From: Aquabacterium sp.
Lineage (GTDB): Bacteria > Pseudomonadota > Gammaproteobacteria > Burkholderiales > Burkholderiaceae_C
Direction: 5' to 3'
Assembly (NCBI GenBank): GCA_017989885.1
Contig: JAGNPA010000015.1
Span: 1 to 13,240, forward strand
Length of the DNA: 13,240 nucleotides
In this document: positions 1 through 6,769 of the stretch, in pieces
Position numbering within the stretch: the first letter of the stretch is position 1
Layout of the letters: every line of letters begins with the position of its first letter
Made by a program: the position numbers and the translations under genes
The notes under the pieces: model-generated
The model's input: the letters and a program-made list of their open reading frames with translations, nothing else
Databases searched by the model: none
Told to the model about the DNA's origin: nothing

Positions 1-781
1 CGTCCGACACGCCCGCGGCGTCAGACTGGCCGATCGGGGTGCTGCGGTTGATCTGGATGTCCAGGTGCAGGCCGTTGTTGACCAGCAGCACGCTGGTCGG
101 AGCGGCTGCGTCACCCTGGTAGCCCACGAACTTGGTGGGATCTTGCAGACCGGTGGTCGAACCATTGCTCAGGGCGACGACCAGCTTGCCGCCTTCCACG
201 CGGTAGCCGGCGGCATCCTTGTGCGAGGCGCCAGCCAGCGGCGCGGACTGGTCCAGCAGGTTGCGGGCGAAGGCAATGACCTTGGCGCCACGCACCGGGT
301 TGTAGCCCTTGCCCTTTTCGGCGCCGCCTTCGTCGCTGATGGCATCGGTGCCATACAGGGCGTCATACAGGCTGCCCCAACGGGCGTTGGCCGCGTTCAG
401 CGCGTAGCGGGCGTTCAGGATGGGCACCACCAGCTGCGGGCCGGCCAAGGTGGCCAGTTCCGCATCCACATTGGCGGTGGTGATCTTCACATCGCCGGGC
501 ACCGGCACCACGTAGCCGATCTTTTCCAGATGGGCGCGGTAGGCGGCCATGTCCGTGATCGGGCCGGGGTGGGCGGTGTGCCAGGCGTCCATCTCGGCCT
601 GGATGCGGTCACGCTCGGCCAGCAGGGCGGCGTTCTTGGGCGCCAGGTCCTTGACGATGGCGTCAAAGCCGGCCCAGAACTTGGCGCTGTCCACGCCTGT
701 GCCAGGCAGCACCTTGTCTTCAATGAAACGGTAGAGCTCGGTGGCGACCTGAAGGCCGTGGACAGTGGTGCGTGCGGTCAT
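1..781 (-). CDS. glcB: Malate synthase G, N-terminal part (cut by window edge)
   Basis: Malate synthase G condenses glyoxylate with acetyl-CoA to give malate, the second step of the glyoxylate bypass and of glycolate use, in the cytosol. About 260 codons are present of a family that is usually near 720 residues; the rest lies beyond the left edge. The protein starts [19 protein letters not shown] and contains the family segments [60 protein letters not shown] and [12 protein letters not shown]. The TIM-barrel catalytic residues lie downstream and cannot be checked here. The ATG at 781 is preceded by GAGG (complement of 787-790), spaced five bases away. The gene is divergent from a LysR-type regulator, which suggests that regulator controls it. 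No disruption is seen in the visible part. Recognition of the family is firm. Confidence 0.93.
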   Translation of the reverse strand, partial: MTARTTVHGLQVATELYRFIEDKVLPGTGVDSAKFWAGFDAIVKDLAPKNAALLAERDRIQAEMDAWHTAHPGPITDMAAYRAHLEKIGYVVPVPGDVKITTANVDAELATLAGPQLVVPILNARYALNAANARWGSLYDALYGTDAISDEGGAEKGKGYNPVRGAKVIAFARNLLDQSAPLAGASHKDAAGYRVEGGKLVVALSNGSTTGLQDPTKFVGYQGDAAAPTSVLLVNNGLHLDIQINRSTPIGQSDAAGVSD

Positions 782-957
782 GCAAACCTCGTCAAGATGG
801 GAAAAAGATGATCGGACAGCAAGTGGGGGCCCCAAGGTTCAGGGGCGCACCCTTTGCAAGAAGGTCAGTTTATTCGATACTCCACTGACTATTACCGCCC
901 CCAAATGTGATGGATTCATGACCTGAGTGCATGAATCCGGGGGCTGGAGTGCGACAC
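782..957. promoter_or_regulatory. Divergent control region between glcB and the LysR gene
   Basis: This 176-bp space must carry both divergent promoters. A perfect inverted repeat, GGATTCATG (912-920) and CATGAATCC (930-938), has a nine-base spacer and contains the LysR core T(919)-N11-A(931) at its exact centre. A weaker repeat, GTCAGT (864-869) and ACTGAC (884-889), lies 48 bp away centre to centre. A possible rightward promoter is TTGCAA (854-859), a 16-base spacer and GATACT (876-881), each box matching consensus at four of six bases. No convincing leftward promoter could be picked by eye. The layout, a strong palindrome near the regulator start with a second site toward the target gene, is typical of LysR regulation. 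Which sites are bound is inference. Confidence 0.6.
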
Positions 958-1881
958 ATGGACCGCTTGAAGCAGATCGAAACCTTTGTGGCCGTGGCCA
1001 CCAAAGGCAGCCTCACCGCTGCCGCCCAGGCCGAAGGCGTGGCGCCCGCCATCATCGGGCGTCGCATGGACGCCCTGGAGGCGCGCCTGGGGGTCAAGCT
1101 CCTGCTGCGCACCACGCGTCGCATCAGTCTGACCCATGAGGGTAGCGCCTTTCTCGAAGACTGTCAGCGCCTGATTGCCGACTTCAACAACGCCGAGGCC
1201 AGCGTCTCGGCCGGCGGCGTCAAGGCCAGCGGCCACCTGCGCGTCACCGCGCCGGCCGGTTTCGGGCGCCGCCACGTCGCCCCCCTGGTGCCCGGCTTCC
1301 TCGACCAGCACCCCGACGTCAGCCTCTCGCTCAATCTGTCCGACCGCGTGGTCGACCTCGTCAACGAAGGCTTTGACTGCGCCGTGCGTGTGGGCGACCT
1401 GCCCGACTCCAGCCTGGTGAGCGTACGCCTGGCCGACAACCGTCGCCTGTGCGTGGCCACCCCCGCTTACCTGCAGCGCGCCAGCACCCCCCGCCATCCG
1501 TCCGAACTCACCCGCCACGCCTGCCTCACGCTGAGCTCCGACGCCAGCCAGACGCGTGGCTGGGCCTTCGTGGTCGAGGGCACGCCCACCTACCTGCGCC
1601 CCGGCGCGCGCCTGGATTGCAGCGACGGCCAGGTGCTGCACGAATGGTGCCTGCAGGGGCTGGGTCTGGCTTGGCGCAGCACCTGGGAGGTCGAGCACGA
1701 CATCGCGGCCGGCCGCCTGGTCAGCGTGCTCGACGAATTCGCCGCACCGCCCAACGGCATCTACGCCGTGTTTGCGCAACGCAAGCACCTGCCTTTGCGC
1801 CTGCGCCTGTGGATCGACTTCCTCAAGCAGGCCTACGCCGACCCGGGGTATTGGCAACGCGGTCAGGCGCTCAGGGCATGA
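958..1881 (+). CDS. LysR-family transcriptional regulator, probably of the divergent glcB
   Basis: A 307-residue LysR-type regulator of normal length. The winged helix-turn-helix occupies about residues 1-62 (MDRLKQIETFVAVATKGS, then AAAQAEGVAPAIIGRRMDAL and a wing ending RRISLTHEG). The effector-binding domain spans about 90-295, beginning GHLRVTAPAGFGRR, and resembles the CrgA-like group. The start at 958 is preferred over the in-frame ATG at 931. It has GGAG at 946-949 with eight bases of spacing, it gives the usual MDRLKQIETF beginning, and the upstream ATG lies inside the palindrome proposed as operator. LysR regulators usually repress their own gene and, with a small-molecule inducer, activate the divergent one. 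Control of malate synthase by a glyoxylate- or glycolate-type signal is therefore likely but inferred from position. The effector cannot be read from the sequence. Confidence 0.92.
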   Translation: MDRLKQIETFVAVATKGSLTAAAQAEGVAPAIIGRRMDALEARLGVKLLLRTTRRISLTHEGSAFLEDCQRLIADFNNAEASVSAGGVKASGHLRVTAPAGFGRRHVAPLVPGFLDQHPDVSLSLNLSDRVVDLVNEGFDCAVRVGDLPDSSLVSVRLADNRRLCVATPAYLQRASTPRHPSELTRHACLTLSSDASQTRGWAFVVEGTPTYLRPGARLDCSDGQVLHEWCLQGLGLAWRSTWEVEHDIAAGRLVSVLDEFAAPPNGIYAVFAQRKHLPLRLRLWIDFLKQAYADPGYWQRGQALRA

Positions 1882-1939
1882 TGGCCGCCGTCTGATTCAT
1901 CTTCCCGCGCCTGGCGCGCATCTCACGGCTTCTTCCCCG

Positions 1940-2395
1940 ATGTTGCTCGAATCCCTGCTCGCTTACGCCCACTTTGTCGCCATCCTCAGCGTGGTGGTCT
2001 TCATCACCAGCGAAGCGGCCCTGTGCCGCGCCGAGTGGCTCAATGCCGCCGTGGTGCGCCGCCTGGCGCGGGTGGACGTCATTTACCTGGTGGCTGCTCT
2101 GGCCGTCCTGGCCACGGGTCTGGCCCGCACCTGGTGGGGCATGAAGGGGATGGGTTGGTACTGGCAGCAGCCGCTGCTGCACCTCAAGCTGACGCTGTTC
2201 GTGGTCATCGGCCTGATCTCCATCCAGCCCACGCTGGCGTTTCGCCGCTGGGTCAAGCAGGTGGATGCCGACGGCACACTGCCCGACGCCTCAGAAGTGC
2301 GTCGGGTGCGCCGCCTGGTCATGATCCAGGCCCACATCATGGTCTTGATCCCCCTGGCTGGCAGCCTGCTGGCCAGGGGCATCTGGACCCGCTGA
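1940..2395 (+). CDS. DUF2214-family small integral membrane protein
   Basis: A 151-residue, very hydrophobic protein with four predicted membrane segments at about residues 5-24, 47-65, 80-100 and 125-146. Family-like stretches are TSEAALCRAEWLN after the first helix, VVRRLARVDVIYL, and SIQPTLAFRRWVKQ at the end of the third. Length and pattern match the DUF2214 family, whose function is unknown to me. The reading frame is open further upstream, from 1556, but that part overlaps the LysR gene in another frame. The ATG at 1940, 58 bases after the LysR stop, gives the standard family beginning MLLESLLAYAHFVAIL. No good Shine-Dalgarno sequence precedes it. It could be co-transcribed with the regulator. 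It is convergent with the PsiF gene. Confidence 0.8.
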   Translation: MLLESLLAYAHFVAILSVVVFITSEAALCRAEWLNAAVVRRLARVDVIYLVAALAVLATGLARTWWGMKGMGWYWQQPLLHLKLTLFVVIGLISIQPTLAFRRWVKQVDADGTLPDASEVRRVRRLVMIQAHIMVLIPLAGSLLARGIWTR

Positions 2396-2404
2396 GGCTG
2401 CCGA

Positions 2405-2425
2405 GACCGCTCAAGCGGGGCGGTC
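2405..2425. terminator. Hairpin between convergent genes, possible terminator
   Basis: GACCGC (2405-2410) can pair with GCGGTC (2420-2425) across a nine-base loop. An alternative smaller pairing, CCGCT with AGCGG, uses 2407-2418. It sits ten bases after the DUF2214 stop and before the PsiF stop, where a bidirectional terminator is expected. No U-tract follows on either strand, so intrinsic termination is doubtful. Confidence 0.3.
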
Positions 2426-2451
2426 CAGGGCGCATCCAGGCGGCTGACCGC

Positions 2452-2715
2452 TTATTGCGGGGCTGCCGCCGCGTCCTTCTCGCATTTCTTGACAAAGCTG
2501 TTCTTGGCCGCGCCTGCCAGCTTCTTCTCAGCGGCTTTGTTCAGGCAAACCGCGCTGGCCGAGCCGGCCGCATCCTTCTCGCACTTCTTGAGGAAGCTGT
2601 TCTTGGCCGCACCGGCCAGCTTCTTCTCGGCGGCCTTGGCATCACAGGCGGCGTTGCCGGCATGGGCCAGGGTGGACAGCAGGGCCAGGGTCACGGAAGC
2701 AATCAAGGTACGCAT
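2452..2715 (-). CDS. PsiF-repeat secreted protein
   Basis: An 87-residue protein with a signal peptide (MRTLIASVTLALLSTLAHA, cleavage predicted after residue 19) and a mature part made almost wholly of two PsiF-type repeats, residues 24-50 and 57-83. The repeats share KAAEKKLAGAAKNSF and KKCEKDAA and each carries two cysteines (24 and 45; 57 and 78), which could form disulfides in the periplasm. PsiF was named as a phosphate-starvation-inducible protein in Escherichia coli; its molecular role is unknown. The ATG at 2715 has a strong GAGGAG (complement of 2722-2727) six bases upstream. The frame is open upstream to 2826, but that extension would bury the signal peptide and lacks family character. 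No recognisable Pho box was seen upstream. An intrinsic terminator separates it from the kinase gene, so it probably has its own promoter. Confidence 0.85.
   Translation of the reverse strand: MRTLIASVTLALLSTLAHAGNAACDAKAAEKKLAGAAKNSFLKKCEKDAAGSASAVCLNKAAEKKLAGAAKNSFVKKCEKDAAAAPQ
2467..2646 (-). repeat. Two 81-bp direct repeats inside the PsiF gene
   Basis: The copies at 2566-2646 and 2467-2547 encode the two PsiF repeats and are separated by 18 bases. They are highly similar at DNA level, with most differences at third positions, which suggests a fairly recent duplication or ongoing homogenisation. The 99-bp period keeps the frame, so gain or loss of one copy would leave a working reading frame. 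Confidence 0.75.
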
Positions 2716-2754
2716 GTCAGACTCCTCAATAAGGGGCAACAGAAAAGGGCACAG

Positions 2755-2780
2755 AGAAAAAGAAACCGCTCCGGCGGCTT
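2755..2780 (-). terminator. Rho-independent terminator of the kinase gene
   Basis: Read on the minus strand, AAGCCGC pairs with GCGGTTT (one G-U pair) around the loop CGGA, and the stem is followed by CTTTTTCT. The complement of 2774-2780 and 2763-2769 forms the stem; the T-run is the complement of 2757-2761. It lies 71 bases after the kinase stop and about 40 bases before the PsiF start, so it should end the kinase transcript and leave PsiF on its own promoter. Confidence 0.6.
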
Positions 2781-2850
2781 GCAAAGCTGGACATCCGGTC
2801 GGTCCGCCACCCTGACGCCCTCCCACGACGTCCGGATGACGGCGCCAGGC

Positions 2851-4215
2851 TCACATGATGCGCCGCGGGTGGGCCAGTGCCTCGTGCGCGGCATGCAGGC
2901 GCCGCACCAGCACCCGGATGAAGGCCTCGTCAAACAAATGGCGACAGGTCGGGCTCAGCTGCAGCATCACGTCCGGGGTGAAAGAAATCGTCGTGGCAGG
3001 CTCGGTCACCACCACATCGGTGCTGTGGCGACGCAGGTCGGGGCTGGGCGCCAGGTAGGCCATCTCACCCACCGAGGTGCCGGCGCCCAGCAAGGCCACG
3101 CGCTTGTTGTCGCGGTACACCTCGACGCTGCCCTGCGCCATGATGTGGAAGGTTCGCCCTTCCTCCCCACGGCGGTACAGCGCATGCCCGAACGGAAAGC
3201 GCTGCCACTTGGCCCGGTGCACCACTTCCCACAGCTCCACATCGCCAAACTGCGTGAAAAAGTCGAGCGAGCGCAGCAGGTTGAAGCGCTCGGAGTCCAG
3301 CACGCCCTGCAGGTGGCCCCGCGGCACCTGATGGTCGGCGATCAGCCCCGACAGGGCCTGGGCAAAGGCATCCCAGTTCGGATAGCGGTCTTTCGGGTCC
3401 TTGGCCAGCGCCTTGAGGACCACCTCGTCCACGGCACTGTTCACCCCCGAGCGCAGACCCGACAGTGCCGTCGGCATCTGGTTGTAGATCTGGTTCATCA
3501 GCACCGCCTGCGACGATGCCTCGAACGGCGGACGCCCGGCGATCAGGTGATACAGCACGGCGCCCAGGCCATAGATGTCGGCGCGGCAGTCGGGCACCTC
3601 GCCATCCAGTTGCTCCGGCGCCATGTAGGCCAGTGAGCCCACCTGGTGGATCTGCGTGGACTCGGCCGTCAGGTTCAGCACGCTGCCAAAGTCGCTGATC
3701 TTGACGTCGGTCACCGCCCCGGCATCGTTGACGAGCGCCAGGATGTTGGCCGGCTTCACGTCCCGGTGGATCAGGCCCTGGCGGTACACATAGCCCAGCG
3801 CCATCGCACACTTGAAGCCGATTTCCACGATCAGCTCCAGCGGCAACAGCTGGTCGGGGCGACAGAAGGCGCGCAGCGTCGTGCCCGGCACATACTCCAT
3901 CACCACATAGGGCGACGTCGGGTCGGGCACGGCATCGTAGATGTGCACCACATTCGGGTGCTGCAGGCGGCCCACCAGGGCGGCTTCGGCGGCAAAAAAG
4001 CGCGCATACACCGGCCCGTCCACCGCATCACTCAGCGCCGACGAGCGCACCCGCTTGATCGCCACATGCCGGTCATGGAAGTCGTCCCGGCACAGGTACA
4101 CCTCGCTGGTGGCGCCTTCGCCCAGCTTCTGGATGATCCGGTACTTGCCGATCAAACCGCCATTCAGGTCAATGTCCAAGTCGCCCATGCTCATCCACTG
4201 CTGCCATGTCTGCAT
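2851..4215 (-). CDS. Ser/Thr protein kinase with C-terminal cyclic-nucleotide-binding-like domain
   Basis: A 454-residue cytosolic protein joining a Hanks-type kinase to a CNB/CRP-like domain, with no membrane segment. The kinase spans about residues 25-295. It has a glycine loop GEGATSEV (32-39), VAIK with Lys54, a likely helix-C Glu77, HRDVKPAN (150-157), DFG (175-177), APE (199-201) and Asp213, so all catalytic residues are present. The C-terminal domain, about 315-445, has a beta-roll ending in GEMA (383-386) and RRHSTDVV (395-402). These look like a phosphate-binding cassette, but the distance from Glu384 to Arg395/396 is slightly longer than in CRP, so ligand binding is uncertain. The start is ambiguous: ATGs at 4215, 4194 and 4188 are in frame. 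At 4215 the GGAAAG is very close to the start codon; a start at 4194 or 4188 would cost only 7 or 9 residues. No phosphatase partner gene lies nearby. Substrates are unknown. Confidence 0.9.
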   Translation of the reverse strand: MQTWQQWMSMGDLDIDLNGGLIGKYRIIQKLGEGATSEVYLCRDDFHDRHVAIKRVRSSALSDAVDGPVYARFFAAEAALVGRLQHPNVVHIYDAVPDPTSPYVVMEYVPGTTLRAFCRPDQLLPLELIVEIGFKCAMALGYVYRQGLIHRDVKPANILALVNDAGAVTDVKISDFGSVLNLTAESTQIHQVGSLAYMAPEQLDGEVPDCRADIYGLGAVLYHLIAGRPPFEASSQAVLMNQIYNQMPTALSGLRSGVNSAVDEVVLKALAKDPKDRYPNWDAFAQALSGLIADHQVPRGHLQGVLDSERFNLLRSLDFFTQFGDVELWEVVHRAKWQRFPFGHALYRRGEEGRTFHIMAQGSVEVYRDNKRVALLGAGTSVGEMAYLAPSPDLRRHSTDVVVTEPATTISFTPDVMLQLSPTCRHLFDEAFIRVLVRRLHAAHEALAHPRRIM

Positions 4216-4223
4216 CTTTCCAC

Positions 4224-4259
4224 GTTCGGGCGCTCTTCACCAAGCGAAAAGACCCGAAC
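4224..4259 (-). promoter_or_regulatory. Bulged stem-loop in the kinase leader
   Basis: On the minus strand GTTCGGG (complement of 4253-4259) pairs with CCCGAAC (complement of 4224-4230). Inside it CGCT (4243-4246) pairs with AGCG (4231-4234), leaving a six-base bulge TCTTTT on one side and an eight-base loop. The 11 base pairs end eight bases before the kinase ATG at 4215, directly beside the purine-rich GTGGAAAG. It could act as a leader RNA structure controlling translation, or as a DNA operator with arms about 29 bp apart. Role is inferred only. Confidence 0.45.
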
Positions 4260-4263
4260 AGAG

Positions 4264-4328
4264 TGTGCAATTGTTCGCACATCATCGCATCCCCCCGGGA
4301 AGGCGGTTCGCCCCCGTAGAATTCGCCC
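4264..4328. promoter_or_regulatory. Divergent promoter space between kinase gene and argS
   Basis: TGTGC (4264-4268) and GCACA (4277-4281) form an inverted repeat with an eight-base spacer; it does not fit the CRP consensus spacing. TAGAAT at 4317-4322 resembles a -10 box and ends only six bases before the argS ATG at 4329. No purine-rich ribosome-binding site stands between them and no convincing -35 box lies 16-18 bases upstream. If the -10 is real, the argS message would be leaderless or nearly so. Confidence 0.35.
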
Positions 4329-6020
4329 ATGATCCAAGCCAAGCGTGCCCTTCTTTCTGCCCTGGGTGAAGCCCTGCGCCAGGTGGCGCCCGACGCCGCC
4401 GCGTCCTTCACACCGGTTTTCGAGGCCCCCAAGCAGGCCGCCCACGGTGACCTGGCCGTGACCGCGGCCATGCAGTTGGCCAAACCCCTCAAAAAGAACC
4501 CTCGCGAGCTGGCCACCGCCCTCGTGGCGGCCCTGGAGGCCCAGCCCGCCGTCCAGCAGTGGGTGAAGCTCCCCATCGAGATTGCCGGCCCCGGCTTCAT
4601 CAACCTGCGCCTGAAGCCCGAAGCCAAGCAGGCCATCGTCACCGATGTGCTCACCGAAGGCGACAAGTTCGGCTGCCAGCCCGCCAATGGCCGCAAGGTG
4701 CTCGTCGAGTTCGTCTCGGCCAACCCCACTGGCCCCCTGCACGTCGGCCACGGCCGCCAGGGCGCGCTGGGCGATGCCCTGTGCAACCTGTTCGAGACGC
4801 AGGGCCAGTCGGTCACCCGCGAGTTCTATTACAACGACGCCGGCGTGCAGATCAGCACCCTGGCCTGGTCCACCCACGCGCGCATCAAGGGCTACAAGCC
4901 CGGTGACGAGCACTGGCCCGAGTCGGCCTACAACGGCGACTACATCGCCGACATCGCCGCCGACTTCCTGGCCAAGAAGACCGTCAAGGCCGACGACCGC
5001 GAGTTCACCGCCTCCGGCGACCCGGAAGACCTCGACGGCATCCGTCAGTTCGCCGTGGCCTACCTGCGCCACGAGCAGGACCTCGACCTCAAAGCCTTCG
5101 ACGTCCGCTTCGACAATTACTACCTCGAATCCAGCCTCTACACCTCGGGCCGCGTCGAGCAAACGGTCCAGAAACTGGTCGACGCCGGCAAGACCTACGA
5201 GCAAGACGGCGCCCTGTGGCTGCGCTCGACCGACTACGGTGACGACAAGGACCGCGTAATGCGCAAGTCCGAAGGCGGCTACACCTACTTCGTGCCCGAT
5301 GTGGCTTATCACATCGCCAAGTGGGAGCGCGGCTTCGAGCAGGTCGTCAACATCCAGGGCTCCGACCACCACGGCACCATCGCCCGCGTGCGCGCCGGCC
5401 TGCAGGCCGCTGGCGTCGGCATCCCCCAGGGCTGGCCCGACTACGTGCTGCACAAGATGGTCACCGTGATGAAGAACGGCGAGGAGGTCAAAATCTCCAA
5501 GCGCGCCGGCTCTTACGTCACCCTGCGCGACCTGATCGAGTGGACCAGCAAGGACGCGGTGCGCTTCTTCCTGATCAGCCGCAAGGCCGACACCGAGTTC
5601 ACCTTCGACGTCGACCTGGCCCTCAAGCAGAACGACGAGAACCCCGTCTTCTACGTTCAGTACGCCCACGCCCGCATCCAGTCGGTGCGCGCCCAGTACG
5701 CGGAGAAGGGCGGCGATGTGAACGCCCTGGCTGGCGCCAACCTGGCCTTGCTGACGGCCGATACCGAGCTGGCGCTGATGACCCGTCTGGCCGAATTCCC
5801 CGGCATGCTCACGGCCGCCGCCCAGGGTCTCGCCCCGCACGACGTCGCCTTCTACCTGCGTGACCTGGCCAGTGCCTTCCACAGCTACTACGCGGCGGAA
5901 CGTTTCCTGGTCGACGAGGTCGAACTCAGCCGTGCCCGCGTGGCCTTGCTGAGCGCGACCGCGCAGGTGCTGCGCAACGGCTTGGCGCTGTTGGGCGTCA
6001 GCGCGCCCAACAAGATGTAA
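4329..6020 (+). CDS. argS: Arginyl-tRNA synthetase
   Basis: A class I aminoacyl-tRNA synthetase that charges tRNA-Arg with arginine in the cytosol; 563 residues, normal for the family. The N-terminal Arg-tRNA-synthetase domain covers about residues 1-95. The HIGH-type signature is [14 protein letters not shown] (130-143), with HVGH at 138-141. The Rossmann core includes [12 protein letters not shown] and [10 protein letters not shown]. The KMSKS-like loop reads [10 protein letters not shown] from residue 388. The C-terminal helical anticodon-binding (DALR) domain contains [15 protein letters not shown] and ends [16 protein letters not shown]. It appears intact. The ATG at 4329 is the only start that keeps the conserved beginning [12 protein letters not shown], and it lacks a Shine-Dalgarno sequence. 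It leads a likely operon with the SPOR gene, 33 bases downstream, and dsbA. Confidence 0.98.
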   Translation: MIQAKRALLSALGEALRQVAPDAAASFTPVFEAPKQAAHGDLAVTAAMQLAKPLKKNPRELATALVAALEAQPAVQQWVKLPIEIAGPGFINLRLKPEAKQAIVTDVLTEGDKFGCQPANGRKVLVEFVSANPTGPLHVGHGRQGALGDALCNLFETQGQSVTREFYYNDAGVQISTLAWSTHARIKGYKPGDEHWPESAYNGDYIADIAADFLAKKTVKADDREFTASGDPEDLDGIRQFAVAYLRHEQDLDLKAFDVRFDNYYLESSLYTSGRVEQTVQKLVDAGKTYEQDGALWLRSTDYGDDKDRVMRKSEGGYTYFVPDVAYHIAKWERGFEQVVNIQGSDHHGTIARVRAGLQAAGVGIPQGWPDYVLHKMVTVMKNGEEVKISKRAGSYVTLRDLIEWTSKDAVRFFLISRKADTEFTFDVDLALKQNDENPVFYVQYAHARIQSVRAQYAEKGGDVNALAGANLALLTADTELALMTRLAEFPGMLTAAAQGLAPHDVAFYLRDLASAFHSYYAAERFLVDEVELSRARVALLSATAQVLRNGLALLGVSAPNKM

Positions 6021-6053
6021 ACCACCCCGGTGACCCAGAGAGGATCCCATTCC

Positions 6054-6710
6054 ATGACCAGTCCACGTGCCGCTCAGCGCGGCGGTTTTTTCCTCGGCAT
6101 GATCGTCGGCCTCCTGATCGGGCTGGCGCTGGCGCTGGGGGTGGCCGTCTACATCACCAAGGTGCCGCTGCCCTTCATCGACAAGGTGCCGCAACGCACC
6201 CCCGAACAGGATGCCGCCGAGATGGAGCACAACAAGAGCTGGGACCCCAACAGCCCGCTCTATGGCAAGAACCCCGCCGTGCCGAAGGCGGTCCCGGTCG
6301 CCTCGGCCCCTTCGGCGGCGTCTGAGCCCGAACCCACCGAGGCACCGGTCGTCTCCGCCGAGCCGGCTTCGGCTCCTGCCGCCAAGCCCGCCAGCGCCCC
6401 CGTGGCCAGTGCCCGCAATCCCGCCGCCATCCTGTCGGGGGCGGCTCCCGTGTCCACCGAATCCGCTGCTGACGCGTTGAGTTACCAGGTGCAGGCCGGT
6501 GCGTATGTCAGCCAGGCCGAGGCCGAGCAGCAGCGCGCCAAGCTGGCCATCATGGGCCTGGAGTCCCGCATCCAGGAGCGCGAGGTCAATGGCCGCACCA
6601 TGTTCCGGGTGCGTCTGGGGCCTTACGCGCAAAAGGATACGGCCGAAGAGGTTCGCATCAAACTGCAAGGTGCCGGGGTGGAATCTGCCCTGGTGCGCAT
6701 CCAGAAGTAA
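6054..6710 (+). CDS. SPOR-domain (FtsN-like) membrane-anchored protein
   Basis: A 218-residue protein with one N-terminal membrane helix at about residues 11-34 after a short cytosolic tail (MTSPRAAQRGG). An Ala/Pro/Ser-rich linker at about 75-140 follows, then a C-terminal SPOR domain at 144-218 (YQVQAGAYVSQAEAEQQRAK to LVRIQK). SPOR domains bind denuded septal peptidoglycan, so the protein should face the periplasm and act at the division site. The topology is that of FtsN, but the name cannot be assigned with certainty because many SPOR proteins share it. The ATG at 6054 is chosen over an upstream GTG at 6030 because AGAGAGGA (6037-6044) stands nine bases before it. It lies between argS and dsbA, an arrangement I associate with Burkholderiales. 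Confidence 0.88.
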   Translation: MTSPRAAQRGGFFLGMIVGLLIGLALALGVAVYITKVPLPFIDKVPQRTPEQDAAEMEHNKSWDPNSPLYGKNPAVPKAVPVASAPSAASEPEPTEAPVVSAEPASAPAAKPASAPVASARNPAAILSGAAPVSTESAADALSYQVQAGAYVSQAEAEQQRAKLAIMGLESRIQEREVNGRTMFRVRLGPYAQKDTAEEVRIKLQGAGVESALVRIQK

Positions 6711-6739
6711 GCCGGGGCATCGCCCTCGTTGATTGCCGT

Positions 6740-6751
6740 GGCCTTCGGGCC
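6740..6751 (+). other. Small UUCG tetraloop hairpin before dsbA
   Basis: GGCC, TTCG and GGCC form a four-pair stem closed by a C(UUCG)G tetraloop, an unusually stable loop type. It ends four bases before the dsbA ribosome-binding site (AGAAAGGA, 6756-6763). It may stabilise the dsbA end of a processed transcript or may be fortuitous in GC-rich DNA. Confidence 0.3.
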
Positions 6752-6769
6752 TGACAGAAAGGACGCTAG

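Noticed and set aside
931..957. ATG at 931 as start of the LysR regulator
   Set aside because: It would add nine residues foreign to the family, has no good ribosome-binding site, and lies within the palindrome. The ATG at 958 has GGAG and the standard beginning.
2023..3636. Plus-strand open frame of 537 codons across the DUF2214, PsiF and kinase genes
   Set aside because: It crosses three genes in wrong frames and has no recognisable domain; all three genes are clear on their own frames.
4264..4281. CRP-binding site in the kinase/argS spacer
   Set aside because: The arms are TGTGC/GCACA with eight bases between, which does not fit TGTGA-N6-TCACA. It is kept only as an unassigned inverted repeat.
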